NCBI GenBank assembly: GCA_003512805.1
Contig: DOOK01000224.1
Span: forward strand, 1 to 10,862
Source: Erwinia sp.
GTDB lineage: Bacteria > Pseudomonadota > Gammaproteobacteria > Enterobacterales > Enterobacteriaceae
Reading direction: 5' to 3'
DNA length: 10,862 bases
This document shows positions 1 through 7,007 of the stretch, piece after piece. Below the pieces are notes generated by a model that saw only the letters and a list, made by a program, of their open reading frames with translations, ran no database searches and was not told the DNA's origin. The position numbers were made by a program, and so were the translations under genes. Each line of letters starts with the position of its first letter. Position 1 is the stretch's first letter.

Positions 1-1598
1 CCTCAACTTATGAAGAAGACGGCGAAGCCCATCCAACCCAGGCCCGCGATAAAATTATGGTGCTGGGCGGTGGGCCAAACCGTATCGGTCAGGGTATCGA
101 ATTCGACTACTGCTGCGTACATGCCGCGCTGGCGCTGCGCGAAGACGGCTTTGAGACCATTATGGTCAACTGTAACCCGGAAACCGTTTCTACCGATTAC
201 GACACGTCCGATCGTCTCTATTTCGAGCCGGTAACGCTGGAAGACGTGCTGGAAATCGTGCGCATTGAGAAGCCAAAAGGCGTGATCGTCCAGTACGGCG
301 GCCAGACGCCGCTGAAGCTGGCGCGTGCGCTGGAAGCCGCAGGCGTGCCGGTTATCGGCACCAGCCCGGATGCGATTGACCGCGCCGAGGACCGTGAGCG
401 TTTTCAGCAGGCGGTCGATCGCCTGGGCCTGAAGCAGCCCGCCAACGCAACGGTGACCGCGCTGGAGCAGGCGGTAGAAAAAGCGGCGACTATCGGCTAT
501 CCGCTGGTGGTTCGTCCTTCTTACGTGCTGGGCGGACGCGCCATGGAAATCGTTTACGACGAAGTGGATCTTAAGCGTTATTTCCAGACGGCGGTTTCCG
601 TTTCCAACGATGCGCCGGTGCTGCTGGATCGCTTCCTGGATGACGCGGTAGAAGTGGACGTTGATGCCATTTGCGATGGTGAGCGCGTGCTGATTGGCGG
701 CATCATGGAACATATCGAGCAGGCTGGTGTGCACTCCGGTGACTCCGCCTGTTCCCTGCCGGCCTATACGCTGAGCAAAGAGATTCAGAACGTTATGCGT
801 CAGCAGGTCGAAAAGCTCGCCTTTGAGCTTTGCGTGCGTGGCCTGATGAACGTGCAGTTCGCGGTAAAAGATAACGAAGTGTATTTGATTGAAGTTAACC
901 CTCGCGCCGCGCGTACCGTGCCGTTTGTCTCTAAAGCGACCGGCGTGCCGCTGGCAAAAGTGGCCGCGCGCGTGATGGCAGGCAAAACGCTGACAGAGCA
1001 GGGCGTAACGGAGGAAGTCATCCCGCCTTATTACTCGGTGAAGGAAGTGGTGTTGCCGTTTAATAAATTCCAGGGCGTCGATCCTATCCTTGGCCCGGAA
1101 ATGCGCTCCACCGGCGAAGTCATGGGCGTGGGCCGCACCTTTGCAGAAGCTTTCTCGAAAGCGATGCTGGGCGCGCAAAGCAACATGAAGAAAAGTGGCC
1201 GCGCGCTGCTCTCCGTACGTGAAGGTGACAAAAAACGTATTGTGGACCTGGCCGCCAAGCTGCAAAAACTGGGTTTTGAGCTGGATGCTACCCACGGCAC
1301 AGCAGTGGTATTAGGCGAAGCGGGTATCAATCCGCGGCTGGTCAACAAGGTGCATGAAGGCCGTCCGCATATTCAGGATCGCCTGAAGAACGGCGAGTAC
1401 GCCTATATTGTGAACACCACGGCCGGACGGCAGGCGATCGAGGATTCTAAACTGATCCGCCGCAGCGCCCTGCAGTACAAGGTGCACTACGATACTACTC
1501 TGAACGGCGGCTTCGCGACCGCAATGTCGCTAAATGCCGACCCGACCGAACAGGTCATCTCCGTGCAGGAAATGCACGCGCAGATTAAACAGGCTTAA
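1..1598 (+). CDS. carB: Carbamoyl-phosphate synthase large subunit, C-terminal half (5' end outside window)
   Basis: CarB makes carbamoyl phosphate from bicarbonate, ammonia supplied by CarA, and two ATP, feeding arginine and pyrimidine synthesis in the cytoplasm. The reading frame is open from base 3 and ends with TAA at 1596-1598, giving 531 residues. That is about half of the roughly 1073-residue E. coli protein, starting near its residue 540, so the end of the oligomerization domain, the second ATP-grasp (carbamoyl phosphate) domain and the allosteric domain are present. Visible landmarks are the glycine-rich [12 protein letters not shown] near nt 60-95, the [13 protein letters not shown] nucleotide-binding stretch near nt 511-550, and the metal-binding [13 protein letters not shown] near nt 889-925. 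The C-terminal domain keeps DATHGT, VNKVHEG and VNTTAGR, which in E. coli contribute to the UMP/IMP site, so feedback control is probably intact. The protein ends in QIKQA, two residues beyond the E. coli end. carA should lie just upstream. The ATG at 57 is internal, not a start. Confidence 0.98.
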   Translation, partial: STYEEDGEAHPTQARDKIMVLGGGPNRIGQGIEFDYCCVHAALALREDGFETIMVNCNPETVSTDYDTSDRLYFEPVTLEDVLEIVRIEKPKGVIVQYGGQTPLKLARALEAAGVPVIGTSPDAIDRAEDRERFQQAVDRLGLKQPANATVTALEQAVEKAATIGYPLVVRPSYVLGGRAMEIVYDEVDLKRYFQTAVSVSNDAPVLLDRFLDDAVEVDVDAICDGERVLIGGIMEHIEQAGVHSGDSACSLPAYTLSKEIQNVMRQQVEKLAFELCVRGLMNVQFAVKDNEVYLIEVNPRAARTVPFVSKATGVPLAKVAARVMAGKTLTEQGVTEEVIPPYYSVKEVVLPFNKFQGVDPILGPEMRSTGEVMGVGRTFAEAFSKAMLGAQSNMKKSGRALLSVREGDKKRIVDLAAKLQKLGFELDATHGTAVVLGEAGINPRLVNKVHEGRPHIQDRLKNGEYAYIVNTTAGRQAIEDSKLIRRSALQYKVHYDTTLNGGFATAMSLNADPTEQVISVQEMHAQIKQA

Positions 1599-1620
1599 AG
1601 CGCGTCCGTGTCTCCTCCCC

Positions 1621-1647
1621 ATCCCCGCCTCGGCGGGGATTTTTTTA
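1621..1647 (+). terminator. Rho-independent terminator of carAB
   Basis: An 8-bp perfect stem, ATCCCCGC (1621-1628) with GCGGGGAT (1633-1640), closes a CTCG tetraloop and runs straight into seven consecutive T residues (1640-1646). It lies 22 bp after the carB stop codon, the expected place for the end of the carAB transcript. Confidence 0.93.
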
Positions 1648-1731
1648 TCTCTCTATGTCCCCCGCAGTAATAAACCGTTTTGTGACGCCTTTAAAGTTAA
1701 TGCGTTAAAAAATGCGGCAGGCTTTCTACGC

Positions 1732-1747
1732 CGCCGAAACGTCGGCG
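1732..1747. repeat. Short inverted repeat in the phosphatase gene leader
   Basis: CGCCGA (1732-1737) and TCGGCG (1742-1747) are perfect inverted repeats around an AACG spacer. CG at 1729-1730 and 1748-1749 can extend the stem past a single bulged C. The repeat ends next to GATAAT (1749-1754), a 5/6 match to a -10 hexamer without a good -35, and lies 28 bp before the phosphatase start codon. No T-run follows, so it is not a terminator. It could be an operator or an mRNA leader hairpin. The rest of the 177-bp gap between carB and this gene shows no convincing promoter and no gene. Confidence 0.4.
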
Positions 1748-1775
1748 CGATAATTCCCTTATCACGGATGAAACA

Positions 1776-2513
1776 ATGAAAAAAAGCGCTGTCGCTCTGG
1801 CCTGTTTGGCCATTATTTCGCTGGCTCATGCGGCCAAAGATGTTACTACAAAACCGGATTTGTATTTTCTACAGGAAACGCAATCGCCCGACAGCTTGAT
1901 GCTTTTGCCACCGCCACCGGCGACGGACAGCATTGAATTTCTCAATGATAAAGCGCAATACGAACGGGGTAAAAGCCTGCGTGATACGCCTCGTGGCAAA
2001 CAGGCCTGGCACGACGCGCAGATAGAAGGCGACGGCGTGGCCGCCGCTTTTTCTACCGCCTTTGGACGAGAAATCAGCAAGAGCAAGACGCCAGTGCTTT
2101 ATGGGCTGTTAATGAAAATGCGTGAGGATGCCGGCGATTTGGCCACCCGCAGCGCCAAAACCCACTATATGCGTATTCGTCCCTTTGCTTTTTATCACGA
2201 GCCGACCTGCCGTCCCGACCAGCAGCAGACGCTGTCCACTAACGGCTCTTATCCATCCGGCCATACGGCCATTGGCTGGGCAACGGCACTGGTGCTAACG
2301 GAGATCAATCCGGCGAGGCAGGATGTCATCCTTAAACGCGGTTACGACATGGGCCAGAGCCGGGTGATCTGCGGCTATCACTGGCAGAGCGATGTGACGG
2401 CTGCCCGTATCGTCGGTGGGGCTATCGTGGCTCGTTTGCATGCCGATGAAAACTTTGTCGGGCAACTACAAAAAGCGAAAGATGAGTTTAACCATCCGGC
2501 GTCGGTTCGGTAA
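1776..2513 (+). CDS. phoN: Secreted class A nonspecific acid phosphatase (PhoN/PhoC type, PAP2 superfamily)
   Basis: This 245-residue protein should be a periplasmic phosphomonoesterase of broad specificity that releases inorganic phosphate from organic phosphates. The PAP2 signature K-x6-RP, PSGH, SR-x5-H-x3-D is complete: K128, R135-P136, P160-H163, S195-R196, H202 and D206; H202 is the expected nucleophile and H163 the acid/base. GSYPSGHT (158-165) is the class A acid phosphatase motif. A lysine-led hydrophobic signal peptide ends at AHA, with cleavage likely after A19. C145 and C199 sit in contexts shared with Salmonella PhoN (STCRP-like and VICG-x-HW) and may form a disulfide. The protein stops shortly after the last helix, so it seems to lack the tail of Salmonella PhoN. 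The start at 1776 is preceded by ACGGA (1764-1768) at good spacing. It has its own unit between two terminators. The family call is firm; the symbol is by homology, and phoC would serve as well. I saw no PhoP or PhoB box. Confidence 0.93.
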   Translation: MKKSAVALACLAIISLAHAAKDVTTKPDLYFLQETQSPDSLMLLPPPPATDSIEFLNDKAQYERGKSLRDTPRGKQAWHDAQIEGDGVAAAFSTAFGREISKSKTPVLYGLLMKMREDAGDLATRSAKTHYMRIRPFAFYHEPTCRPDQQQTLSTNGSYPSGHTAIGWATALVLTEINPARQDVILKRGYDMGQSRVICGYHWQSDVTAARIVGGAIVARLHADENFVGQLQKAKDEFNHPASVR

Positions 2514-2577
2514 AGCCGCGCGGCGCGGAAAATGCAGTGGCCCTTTGGTTGAGTTTAACCGAAGGTTTTATAAGACG

Positions 2578-2614
2578 AAAAAAGCCCCGCCGGTTGTTAT
2601 ACCGACGGGGCTTT
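2578..2614. terminator. Bidirectional terminator between convergent phosphatase and exporter genes
   Basis: AAAGCCCCG (2581-2589) pairs with CGGGGCTTT (2606-2614). An inner CGGT/ACCG stem (2591-2594 with 2601-2604) and a 6-base loop complete the hairpin, with one C-A mismatch between the two stems. On the - strand it is followed by six T residues (complement of 2578-2583), a strong terminator 18 bp after the exporter stop. On the + strand only CTTTCATTTA follows, so termination of the phosphatase transcript may be weaker. Confidence 0.9.
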
Positions 2615-2631
2615 CATTTATAAAGAAGCGG

Positions 2632-3246
2632 TCAGGAGAGGGCGACTTTGATACCGAAAGCGATCAGTACGGTCCCTAACAGCCTGTCGATCAGCTTCTG
2701 CGCGCGGGCCAGACCACGACGGACGGGAGGACTTTGGATGAGTATCACCAGCGTCGGCCACCAGATGGAAGAGAGCGTTAAAATAATGCCGGCATACCAA
2801 ATCTTTTCGCCCAGGCCAGAATGCACGTTAAGCACCTGCGTAAACATCGACAGAAAAAACAGCGTGGCTTTAGGATTCAGCAGATTGCAAAGGTAGCCCT
2901 GCATAAAGGCCTTCTTTAAGGAGGTGTTTTCCGCCTCAATGTTGCTGAGATCCATTTTGCTGCCGCCGCGTGAAAGTAATGCCTTAACGCCGACGTAAAT
3001 CAGGTAAGCCGCCCCGGCATACTTCAACAGCATAAACAGCCATGGCGTAGTGGTAATCACCACTGCCAGACCGGCGACGCAATAGGTCATATGCGTCGCT
3101 ACAGCACAGTTGACGCCAAGCGCCGTCATTAATGCGGCACGGCGAGGATAGCGTGCCGCATTTTTAATAATCAGGAAAAAATCGGGACCGGGCGAAAGCA
3201 TGCCCAACGTCGCAATCGTGACGATAAGTAAACTGGTTTCTAACAT
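2632..3246 (-). CDS. LysE/RhtB-family amino acid exporter
   Basis: This is a 204-residue inner-membrane protein of the LysE/RhtB superfamily, whose members export amino acids or related small molecules by secondary transport. The N-terminal GMLSPGPDFF segment (15-24) is the family hallmark, and NLLNPKATLFF (121-131) is the second conserved motif at the start of the later hydrophobic half. About six membrane segments can be read, near residues 3-27, 39-63, 67-90, 113-137, 147-170 and 185-203, with a polar charged loop at 93-112. The length is normal for the family. The ATG at 3244-3246 is preceded on its strand by a GAGA element about 8 bases away. The substrate cannot be told from sequence: E. 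coli RhtB, RhtC, LeuE, CysE-type exporters (EamB) and ArgO all share this fold. It diverges from folA, converges on the acid phosphatase gene, and is monocistronic between its promoter region and the terminator at 2578-2614. I give no symbol because I do not recognise the subfamily. Confidence 0.92.
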   Translation of the reverse strand: MLETSLLIVTIATLGMLSPGPDFFLIIKNAARYPRRAALMTALGVNCAVATHMTYCVAGLAVVITTTPWLFMLLKYAGAAYLIYVGVKALLSRGGSKMDLSNIEAENTSLKKAFMQGYLCNLLNPKATLFFLSMFTQVLNVHSGLGEKIWYAGIILTLSSIWWPTLVILIQSPPVRRGLARAQKLIDRLLGTVLIAFGIKVALS

Positions 3247-3274
3247 GATGTTCTCAGGGTTCAGCAGAAGAGAG

Positions 3275-3290
3275 AAACCCCTAAGGGTTT
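3275..3290 (-). repeat. Inverted repeat in the exporter mRNA leader
   Basis: AAACCC (3275-3280) and GGGTTT (3285-3290) form a 6-bp perfect hairpin with a 4-base loop. It lies 29 bp upstream of the exporter ATG. If the candidate promoter at 3300-3329 is used, it would sit at the very 5' end of the transcript. It is followed on the - strand by CTCTC, not a T-run, so it is not a terminator. Confidence 0.45.
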
Positions 3291-3294
3291 GCCG

Positions 3295-3309
3295 AGGCTA
3301 TTTTAGCCT
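3295..3309. repeat. 15-bp palindrome over the exporter -10 region (possible operator)
   Basis: AGGCTA (3295-3300), a TTT spacer (3301-3303) and TAGCCT (3304-3309) form a perfect inverted repeat. Its centre contains the candidate -10 hexamer of the exporter gene, read TAAAAT on the - strand. Such a placement would suit a repressor site, but no matching regulator gene is in the window. It could also be a chance 6-bp palindrome. Confidence 0.4.
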
Positions 3310-3329
3310 GAAGCACTGACAAATGACAC
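3300..3329 (-). promoter_or_regulatory. Candidate sigma-70 promoter of the exporter gene
   Basis: On the - strand, TAAAAT (3305-3300) matches the -10 consensus at 5 of 6 positions and GTGTCA (3329-3324) matches -35 at 4 of 6, with an 18-bp spacer. Transcription would begin near 3293, about 47 bases before the ATG. A better -35 match, TTGTCA (3322-3317), is only 11 bp from the -10 and so cannot serve it. Confidence 0.35.
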
Positions 3330-3369
3330 GTCGCCGCTAAACCTTTACTTAATTCGCCACGCTTTGCTA

Positions 3370-3398
3370 TCGACGAAACTTTCGCCTTTCCGTATGAT
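3370..3398 (+). promoter_or_regulatory. Candidate sigma-70 promoter of folA
   Basis: TCGACG (3370-3375) matches -35 at 4 of 6 positions and TATGAT (3393-3398) matches -10 at 5 of 6, with the ideal 17-bp spacer. The start site would fall near 3405, giving a short leader of about 27 bases before the folA ATG. It is the best + strand promoter in the 185-bp gap between exporter and folA. Confidence 0.5.
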
Positions 3399-3417
3399 GG
3401 CGCCAATTTTACACCTT

Positions 3418-3431
3418 GTGAGTATTCTCAG
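3418..3431 (+). promoter_or_regulatory. folA ribosome binding site inside a small hairpin
   Basis: GTGAG (3418-3422) is the only Shine-Dalgarno-like element before the folA ATG at 3432, 9 bases upstream. TGAG (3419-3422) can pair with CTCA (3427-3430) around a TATT loop, so this modest ribosome binding site may be partly masked. The stem is only 4 bp, so any effect is likely small. Confidence 0.4.
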
Positions 3432-3911
3432 ATGATAAGCCTGATTGCAGCCATGGCGACCGACCGCATTATCGGGATGGAAAATGCCATGCCGTGGCAT
3501 CTGCCCGCCGATTTGGCCTGGTTTAAAAAGCACACGCTGAACAAACCGGTCATTATGGGGCGCCGTACTTTTGAATCTATCGGCCGCCCGCTACCGGGCA
3601 GGCTGAATATCGTGATCAGCAGCCAGCCAGGCGATGCGGAAGGCGTAAGCTGGGTCTCTTCCATTGAAGAGGCACTGAAAACGGCCGGGGACGTTGAGGA
3701 GATCATGGTCATCGGCGGCGGACGCGTTTATGAGCAGCTGCTGCCGCGCGCTGGTCGCCTGTATCTGACGCATATTGATGCAGAAGTGGAAGGAGATACC
3801 ACTTTCCCTGACTACGAGCCGGATCAGTGGCAGTCGACCTTTAGCGAGTTTCACGATGCGGACGAGAAAAATACGCACGGTTACTGCTTCGAAATTCTGG
3901 ATCGACGTTAA
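3432..3911 (+). CDS. folA: Dihydrofolate reductase
   Basis: FolA reduces dihydrofolate to tetrahydrofolate with NADPH, supplying one-carbon carriers for thymidylate, purine and methionine synthesis; it is the target of trimethoprim. At 159 residues it has exactly the E. coli length and aligns without gaps by eye. Key positions are present: W22, D27 (active-site acid), F31, I50, R57 (folate glutamate contact), the GGGRVYEQ cofactor stretch at 95-102, T113 and the FG loop G121-D122. Positions commonly changed in trimethoprim-resistant E. coli (P21, A26, D27, L28, W30, I94) are all wild type, so the sequence predicts a sensitive enzyme. Differences include W47F, N23H in the Met20 loop and S148T in the GH loop. 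The ATG at 3432 is the family start. The gene is monocistronic, divergent from the exporter, and ends at a terminator shared with apaH. Confidence 0.98.
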   Translation: MISLIAAMATDRIIGMENAMPWHLPADLAWFKKHTLNKPVIMGRRTFESIGRPLPGRLNIVISSQPGDAEGVSWVSSIEEALKTAGDVEEIMVIGGGRVYEQLLPRAGRLYLTHIDAEVEGDTTFPDYEPDQWQSTFSEFHDADEKNTHGYCFEILDRR

Positions 3912-3913
3912 TC

Positions 3914-3941
3914 AAAAGGGCGGATAATCTCCGCCCTTTTT
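3914..3941. terminator. Bidirectional terminator between folA and apaH
   Basis: An 11-bp perfect stem, AAAAGGGCGGA (3914-3924) with TCCGCCCTTTT (3930-3940), closes a 5-base loop. It is followed on the + strand by T at 3941, giving five T residues in all, and on the - strand it ends in four T residues. It begins 2 bp after the folA stop and lies 2 bp from the apaH stop, so it should end both convergent transcripts, including the six-gene lptD operon. Confidence 0.93.
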
Positions 3942-3943
3942 CG

Positions 3944-4768
3944 TTAGTCTTCCCGCTCGCGGTACGACGGCTGGGTGAACCAGGTTTTATCTTCCCAGCG
4001 CAGCATCGTCAGCACGCCGCCCCAGCAGCAGCCCGTATCCAGCGCCAGAATAGTCTCCGGCGTGCCTTTCCCTTCCAGCGAAGCCCAGTGGCCGAACGCA
4101 ATGGTATAGTCACGCGACACCGGACCTTGAAGGGTAAACCACGGCTTTAGCGGTGCCGGGGCCGAAGCGGGCGTATCTTTGCAGATCATATCCAGCTGGC
4201 CGTTAGGAAAGCAGAAGCGCATCCGGGTCAAGGCGTTGGTGCTGAAGCGCAAGCGCGCCAGTCCGCTCAGTTCCGGCGTCCAGTTGTTCGGCATATCGCC
4301 GTACATCGCATCCAGAAACAGCGGATAGGTATCGCTGGAGAGCACGGCTTCAACCTCGCGTGCGCAGCTTTGCGCTGTGGCAAGATCCCACTGCGGCGTA
4401 ATACCCGCGTGCGCCATCACCAGCTTTTTCTCTTCATCGACCTGGATCAGGGGCTGTCGACGCAGCCAGTTAATCAGCTCGTCAGCATCTTCTGCCGCCA
4501 GCAACGGCGTCAGGCGATCTTTAGGCTTGTTGCGGCTGATGCCGGCAAACACCGCCAGCAAATGCAGATCATGATTACCCAGCACCACTTTCACCGCATC
4601 GCCAAGCGAGCGAACATAGCGCAAGACTTCCAGCGAAGCGGGGCCGCGTGCAACCAGATCGCCTGTCAGCCAGAGGGTGTCCCGGGCGGGATCGAAAGTC
4701 ACCTGGGCCAGCAGCGAGCGAAGCTCGTCATAGCAGCCGTGAATATCGCCAATCAGGTAAGTGCTCAT
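3944..4768 (-). CDS. apaH: Diadenosine tetraphosphatase (symmetrical Ap4A hydrolase)
   Basis: ApaH splits Ap4A symmetrically into two ADP and in E. coli also removes Np4 caps from RNA 5' ends. It is a cytoplasmic metallophosphatase of the PPP-like family. The metal and phosphate motifs are all present: GDIHG (7-11), GDLVARGP (36-43), GNHD (64-67) and MAHAG (118-122), followed by AFGHW and [10 protein letters not shown] near the C-terminus. The product is 274 residues against about 280 in E. coli, because the C-terminal tail after the PSYR region is shorter. I place the start at the ATG at 4766-4768 (MSTYLIGD, matching E. coli MATYLIGD), which has CGGA six bases upstream. A TTG two codons earlier (4774) sits six bases after a better GAGG, so an MFMST start is possible. 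It is the last gene of the lptD operon, 49 bp after apaG. Confidence 0.97.
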   Translation of the reverse strand: MSTYLIGDIHGCYDELRSLLAQVTFDPARDTLWLTGDLVARGPASLEVLRYVRSLGDAVKVVLGNHDLHLLAVFAGISRNKPKDRLTPLLAAEDADELINWLRRQPLIQVDEEKKLVMAHAGITPQWDLATAQSCAREVEAVLSSDTYPLFLDAMYGDMPNNWTPELSGLARLRFSTNALTRMRFCFPNGQLDMICKDTPASAPAPLKPWFTLQGPVSRDYTIAFGHWASLEGKGTPETILALDTGCCWGGVLTMLRWEDKTWFTQPSYRERED

Positions 4769-4817
4769 AAACAATCCGAACCTCAGCGCCGGACCAGCGC
4801 CCGGATCGCAATCAGAA

Positions 4818-5192
4818 TTAGTGTATGTGGCTGGGAATGGCCAGCCGGAACACCGGGATCGCCACGCGGAAGGCTTCGCCTTCGCTGTCGATCATCTCAT
4901 AGTGTCCCTGCATGGTGCCCATAGGGGTTTCCAGCACGGCGCCGCTGGTGTACTGAAATTCACTGCCGGGCGCAATGTGCGGTTGTTCACCGATCACCCC
5001 TTCGCCCTGAACTTCCGTTTCGCGGCCGTTGCCGTTAGTAATCAGCCAGTAGCGGCCCAGCAGTTGAACGGAATGACGCCCCAAATTACGCAGGGTAATG
5101 GTGTAGGCAAAAACGTAGCGGCTCTCTTCCGGCGCGGATTGCGACGCAATATAAGCGCTCTGAACATGCACACAAACTCGGGGCGTATCCAT
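4818..5192 (-). CDS. apaG: ApaG domain protein (Co2+/Mg2+ efflux-associated protein)
   Basis: ApaG is a small beta-sandwich protein of the DUF525 family. Its biochemical role is unsettled; Salmonella corD (apaG) mutants are affected in cobalt resistance and magnesium efflux, which gave the protein its usual name. The 124-residue product is nearly the length of E. coli ApaG (125) and keeps the family core: [14 protein letters not shown] (25-38), [13 protein letters not shown] (44-56), the GxGxxG element (G63, G65, G68), and [19 protein letters not shown] (82-100), ending in SHIH. The ATG at 5190-5192 has a strong AGGAGAG (5205-5199) at 6-base spacing. The rsmA stop codon lies between this ribosome binding site and the ATG, leaving a 2-bp intergenic gap, so apaG translation is probably coupled to rsmA. 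Confidence 0.97.
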   Translation of the reverse strand: MDTPRVCVHVQSAYIASQSAPEESRYVFAYTITLRNLGRHSVQLLGRYWLITNGNGRETEVQGEGVIGEQPHIAPGSEFQYTSGAVLETPMGTMQGHYEMIDSEGEAFRVAIPVFRLAIPSHIH

Positions 5193-5194
5193 AG

Positions 5195-6022
5195 TTAACT
5201 CTCCTGCGGCGTCTGTTGGGGATGCGCAGACAACCAGTTCGCCAGCTGGCAGTACTGAGCGACAGAGATGTTTTCCGCGCGCAGCGTCGGATCGATATTC
5301 ATCTCCTGCAGGACTTCCAGCGTAAACAGATGGCCAAGGCTGTTGCGCAGCGTTTTACGGCGCTTGCCGAACGCTTCGGTGGTGATCCTGCTCAGGACTT
5401 TTATATCCTGAACCGGGTTTGGTAGCGATGCATGCGGCACCAGGCGTACCACGGCGGAATCCACTTTCGGCGCAGGCGTAAAGGATTCCGGCGGGACTTC
5501 CAGCACGGGGATCACCTGACAATAATATTGCGCCATTACCGTCAGACGACCATAGGCTTTGCTGCCGGGCCCGGCCACCAGGCGGTTCACCACTTCTTTT
5601 TGCAACATAAAGTGCATGTCGCGGATCGCATCAGTATAGCTGAAAAGGTGGAACATCAATGGGGTAGAGATGTTATAGGGCAGGTTGCCGAAGACGCGCA
5701 GAGACTGGCCTTTTTCACGAGCATAGGCCGCGAAATCAAAGGTCATGGCATCCTGCTGAAAAATCGTCAGCTTAGGGCCCAGGAACGGATGGGTCTGCAA
5801 ACGAGCCGCCAGATCGCGGTCGAGTTCGATGACCGTCATCGCTTCCAGCCTGTCGCCAACCGGTTCGGTTAACGCGCCCAGACCGGGGCCGATTTCAACG
5901 ACCGCCTCACCGGACTGAGGGTGGATTGCAGAGACGATACTGTCAATAATGTACTGATCGTTAAGGAAGTTCTGGCCAAAACGTTTGCGGGCGAAATGGC
6001 CCTGATGGACGCGATTATTCAT
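5195..6022 (-). CDS. rsmA: 16S rRNA (adenine1518/1519-N6)-dimethyltransferase
   Basis: RsmA (KsgA) transfers four methyl groups from S-adenosylmethionine to two adjacent adenosines in the 3'-terminal hairpin loop of 16S rRNA, a late small-subunit assembly step; its loss gives kasugamycin resistance. The 275-residue protein shows the Rossmann methyltransferase order: FGQNFL (15-20), motif [11 protein letters not shown] (43-52), IELD (65-68), the catalytic NLPYN (113-117), and [12 protein letters not shown] (181-192). The basic C-terminal part with [11 protein letters not shown] (219-229) completes it. Length and motifs match E. coli (273 residues), and nothing suggests inactivation. The ATG at 6020-6022 overlaps the pdxA stop in ATGAATAA, an 8-bp overlap, and AAGAG lies a few bases upstream inside pdxA. 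It is the fourth gene of the operon. Confidence 0.98.
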   Translation of the reverse strand: MNNRVHQGHFARKRFGQNFLNDQYIIDSIVSAIHPQSGEAVVEIGPGLGALTEPVGDRLEAMTVIELDRDLAARLQTHPFLGPKLTIFQQDAMTFDFAAYAREKGQSLRVFGNLPYNISTPLMFHLFSYTDAIRDMHFMLQKEVVNRLVAGPGSKAYGRLTVMAQYYCQVIPVLEVPPESFTPAPKVDSAVVRLVPHASLPNPVQDIKVLSRITTEAFGKRRKTLRNSLGHLFTLEVLQEMNIDPTLRAENISVAQYCQLANWLSAHPQQTPQES

Positions 6023-7007
6023 TACTGCTCTTAATCATGGTAATGGCGAGGTTAAGCGCCGTAATAAAGCTGCCCGCATCCGCGCTGCCCCGGCCTGCCA
6101 GCTCTAAAGCGGTGCCGTGGTCAACGGAGGTGCGGATAAAGGGCAGGCCGAGCGTGATATTAACCGCCCGCCCGAAGCCCTGGTATTTCAGTACCGGCAG
6201 GCCCTGGTCATGATACATCGCCAGAACCGCATCGGCATGTTGAAGATATTTAGGCTGGAACAGCGTATCCGCCGGCAGTGGGCCGGTCAGCTGAATGCCG
6301 CTGCGCCGAAGCTCGTCGAGCGCGGGAATGATGACGTCAATTTCTTCACGTCCCATATGGCCGCCTTCGCCCGCGTGTGGATTAAGACCGCAGACAAAAA
6401 TATGCGGCTGCGCCAGGCCGAACTTGCTTTGCAGATCGTCATGCAGAATGTGGATGACTTCATGCAGGCTGTCGCGGGTGATGGCGGCAGAGACATCTTT
6501 TAACGGCAGATGCGTAGTCGCCAACGCGACCCGTAGCGCTTCCGTTGCCAGCATCATCACCACGCGGGAACAACCCGCGCGCTCGGCAAAAAACTCGGTA
6601 TGGCCGCTGAACGGGATGCCCGCATCGTTAATCACGCCTTTGTGCACCGGTCCGGTGACCAGCGCTGCGAACTCGCCGTTTCGACAACCGTCGCAGGCGC
6701 GAGCCAGCGTTTCCAGCACATAGTGACCGTTAGCGACGCACAGCTCGCCCGCTTTTACCGGCTGCGGCACGGTTACGGGCAGGACGGTCAGGGTTCCGGC
6801 AACCTGCGGCCGGGCAGCAACGCCCGGCTGGTATTCACGCAGCGTCAGAGGGAGACCCAGCTTTGCTGCACGCTCGCGCAGCAAAGCTGGATCGGCGACG
6901 ACGACCAGTTCAACTGGCCAGTCGCGCTGGGCCAGTTGGAGGGTAACATCGGGACCAATCCCGGCAGGTTCGCCGGGAGTGATCGCCACGCGCATATTAC
7001 TGAGCAT
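6015..7007 (-). CDS. pdxA: 4-hydroxythreonine-4-phosphate dehydrogenase
   Basis: PdxA oxidises 4-phosphohydroxy-L-threonine with NAD+; the product decarboxylates and is joined by PdxJ to deoxyxylulose phosphate in the DXP-dependent route to pyridoxal 5'-phosphate. The metal-binding histidines sit in conserved contexts: [16 protein letters not shown] and [15 protein letters not shown]. Other landmarks are [12 protein letters not shown] near the N-terminus, [24 protein letters not shown] and [14 protein letters not shown] choose the ATG at 7007 ([12 protein letters not shown]), which puts five residues before the conserved VAITPG exactly as in E. coli and has GGA five bases upstream. The ATGs at 7013 (MPM) and 6995 are the alternatives. 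With 7007 the product is 330 residues (E. coli 329) and the gene overlaps the surA end by 11 bp, suggesting coupled translation. Confidence 0.97.
   Translation of the reverse strand: MLSNMRVAITPGEPAGIGPDVTLQLAQRDWPVELVVVADPALLRERAAKLGLPLTLREYQPGVAARPQVAGTLTVLPVTVPQPVKAGELCVANGHYVLETLARACDGCRNGEFAALVTGPVHKGVINDAGIPFSGHTEFFAERAGCSRVVMMLATEALRVALATTHLPLKDVSAAITRDSLHEVIHILHDDLQSKFGLAQPHIFVCGLNPHAGEGGHMGREEIDVIIPALDELRRSGIQLTGPLPADTLFQPKYLQHADAVLAMYHDQGLPVLKYQGFGRAVNITLGLPFIRTSVDHGTALELAGRGSADAGSFITALNLAITMIKSSNE

Noticed and set aside
3..1295. A 430-codon open frame on the - strand opposite carB.
   Set aside because: carB on the + strand matches a known enzyme over this whole stretch. The antisense product is rich in His, Arg and Gln in the way of GC-rich shadow frames, shows no recognisable domain, and has no supporting promoter.
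1671..1711. Possible PhoP box, Pho box or CRP site upstream of the acid phosphatase gene (TAAACC, GTTTTG, TGTGA at 1681-1685, GTTAA repeats at 1696 and 1704).
   Set aside because: The GTTAA copies are 8 bp apart rather than the 11 of PhoP or PhoB sites, the other half-sites have no partner at the right distance, and TGTGA has no TCACA arm.
1797..1808. Cys10 of the phosphatase as a lipoprotein lipobox cysteine.
   Set aside because: The residues before it (ALA-C) do not give the usual Leu at -3 and the position is too early in the hydrophobic core. AHA at 17-19 is a good signal peptidase I site.
2544..2563. A 7-bp hairpin (TTTGGTT/AACCGAA) after the phosphatase stop as a first terminator.
   Set aside because: It includes a G-T pair, is A/T-rich and lacks a following T-run; the GC-rich hairpin at 2578-2614 is the better terminator.
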